A stretch of 64,000 bases of DNA from positions 10,390,404-10,454,403 of the forward strand of contig CM022672.1 in assembly GCA_012295275.1 (NCBI GenBank). The letters run 5' to 3'. Made by a program: the position numbers and the translations under genes. Shown here piece by piece: positions 62,330-64,000 of this stretch. Below the pieces are notes generated by a model. The model was not told the origin of the DNA. It made no database searches and saw nothing but the letters and a program-made list of their open reading frames with translations. The DNA comes from Chrysomallon squamiferum. Taxonomy: Eukaryota; Mollusca; Gastropoda; Neomphalida; Peltospiridae. Within the stretch, counting starts at the first letter, position 1; each line of letters opens with the position of its first letter.

Positions 62330-64000
62330 AACAACCTTTAGAAGATAGTAGGAAGTGTAAGAGGAATTTAATTTTCTTTTTCTTTTCAGCTTTCTTTTCT
62401 TTGAATTTGCCATATTTAAACAAACATTATTAGATGTTTAATTTCAGAAATTTATTTTATTTTTTTTCAATAATAGATGAGTTTTGTAATTTCAAATTGG
62501 TTTTATTAATTTGAAATCAATTTTTTTTTTTTTTTTTTTAATATTAGTTTTAAGAATTTCAAATTCAGTTTTATTAAACATTTTAAAAAGGGGTTTTCTC
62601 TTTTTTTTTTATTAACAAATTAAAAATTCCTGCTGCAATTCAGTTAGCAAATTAGAGATGTTTTAAAAAGTTGTCTGGAGGGATTGTTCTAGAATAACAA
62701 ATATATTATTGTGGTTTTTAGTAAATTAGTGATGGAAATAAGCTAGAAAGGAGAATTAATGATTCCAGGGAGGAAGATTTATCCTTATTAATTAATGAGT
62801 TCAGGATTCAAAAAAAAAATATATATATATTTTTGTACATGTTGTATTTAATTTTTTTTTTTGTATATTATTTTTTTATATATATATGCTTTTATTTTGT
62901 TTTTGTTTTTGTTTTTATTTCATTTTCAATTTATTATTCATAAGTTTCTTAATCCACTTTTATAAAACTATTTCTTTAAATTCAGAGAATACCTTTCGTA
63001 GTAATATGAACACATACATACAAACTGTAGTGTCTAAGCTATTAGACAGGTATATAATTAAGTCAGTGCTGTAAATAAATGCATAATTAGCATTTTTGTA
63101 ATTTCAGCTGTTGTTATGACATCACCACTAGTTCAGTGACCACTCAATTCTATCATGTTCTTTTGTTGTTGTCAAGAAAAGAAAAATATTATGTTGCTTG
63201 AAGGGGATTATTGGAAAAAACTAAAAAATAAAATAAATGAAAAGTTTAAGCCACTGTAAACTGATTTTCAAAAAAAAAAAAAAATTTAAAATAATATAAA
63301 AGAATTTTTTTTTTTTTTTTTTTATGTCTGTGATATAATAAGATCATTTATGTTTCATATTTTATTGTATTGAGTAATCCATCACTAACACACTATGACA
63401 GTAATATAATATACTGTTACAAAATACCTGAATACCTGTATTTTACCCCTTCACAACTCGATATTGTGACACTATACATGATGATGAATGATTGCTTGTT
63501 GTGCTTGCACTAGAAAAACATGTTTTTAAAAATGATACACTCTCTGTGTGTGGTGATACGACAATTACAGAAAAATCATATTTCAAAACTGTACTCTTTC
63601 ATTGATAATTTTGTTATTATTTATGACAGGACAGCAAAAAGATAATTAATAAAATAAAATAATTGAATAAAGAATAAATAAGTAAACAACTAAATAACTT
63701 AGAAATAAGTGAAATATATATTTCTTCATATCACCAAAGATACAGTTTTCACTTATAAGTTTCATATATAAAATTAGGATGTTACTGGACAATTTAATTT
63801 ACTTAACTTTTTATTTTTTTATTCCTTATTATGTTGGGAGTGAGATGTTTTTGGATTTTTTTGTTATTATTATTATTATTACTTTAATATTTTATGAATC
63901 CAGACAATATTTACAGTCGGTGTTTCTGACAACTGAGTTTTAGGACATTATTTGTTATTCAGTTGCCTTCTTCTTTCCAACACTTTTCCTCATTTTATTT
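62330..64000. other. Gene-free AT-rich tail of the window
   Basis: Poly-T, poly-A and TA runs (62520-62540, 62810-62890, 63270-63325) with no recognisable exon. An acceptor-like TTTTGTAATTTCAG ends at 63108 and is followed by an open frame only in one phase (about 28 codons), which is not enough to call an exon. Confidence 0.65.

Noticed and set aside
62370-62420. TTCTTTTTCTTTTCAG at 62389 as acceptor of a third exon
   Set aside because: The following sequence is T-rich and meets a stop (TGA) within five codons in the phase left by exon 2; no coding character.

Overview
The window looks like AT-rich metazoan nuclear DNA, most likely from a mollusc. It has no prokaryote-like gene packing. It is full of (CA)n, (TA)n, (ATT)n and (TTTA)n microsatellites, minisatellites, tRNA-derived SINE-like repeats and decayed DNA transposons. 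A fragment near 7.78 kb resembles, from memory, a repeat common in gastropod and bivalve genomes (core like GATCTTTTATATGCAC). Nearly all listed open reading frames are chance frames in repeats or introns.

The most economical reading is the 5' end of one plus-strand gene. A CpG-containing promoter-like patch with an NRF1-like palindrome (about 3128-3140) precedes a short upstream ORF (3249-3287). Next come a start codon at 3297 and a 36-codon first coding exon ending at a 5' splice site (3405|3406). A matching-phase candidate second exon starts at 58896 behind a branch point, a pyrimidine tract and TTTAG. This implies a first intron of about 55.5 kb. I do not recognise the encoded protein.

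The main finding is inside that intron. Three plus-strand sites have the form of recursive-splicing (ratchet) points, a pyrimidine tract plus CAG fused directly to GTAAGT. The junctions are 18748|18749, 29127|29128 and 54403|54404, each with a CTAA-type branch-point candidate 25-40 nt upstream. They would divide the intron into steps of about 15.3, 10.4, 25.3 and 4.5 kb. The first is followed at once by a 1.3-kb minisatellite whose 28 or so units each repeat a miniature CAG|GTAAA junction.

Layout: 1-3.06 kb, upstream intergenic with microsatellites; 3.06-3.4 kb, promoter and exon 1; 3.4-18.7 kb, intron with Tc1/mariner and MITE fossils; 18.7-20.1 kb, ratchet point 1 and its minisatellite; 20.1-29.1 kb, SINEs and a large GT/TA tract; 29.1-31.1 kb, ratchet point 2 and a 40-bp minisatellite; 35.1-42.8 kb, four copies of a 2-kb tandem repeat carrying Mutator-like transposase fossils; 42.8-52.0 kb, eleven nearly identical copies of an 825-830-bp satellite-like unit derived in part from the 2-kb repeat; 54.4 kb, ratchet point 3; 58.9 kb, exon 2; 59-64 kb, second intron or 3' flank with tandem duplications and a Mutator-like transposase remnant. 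All positions are from hand reading; no search or splice-scoring program was run.
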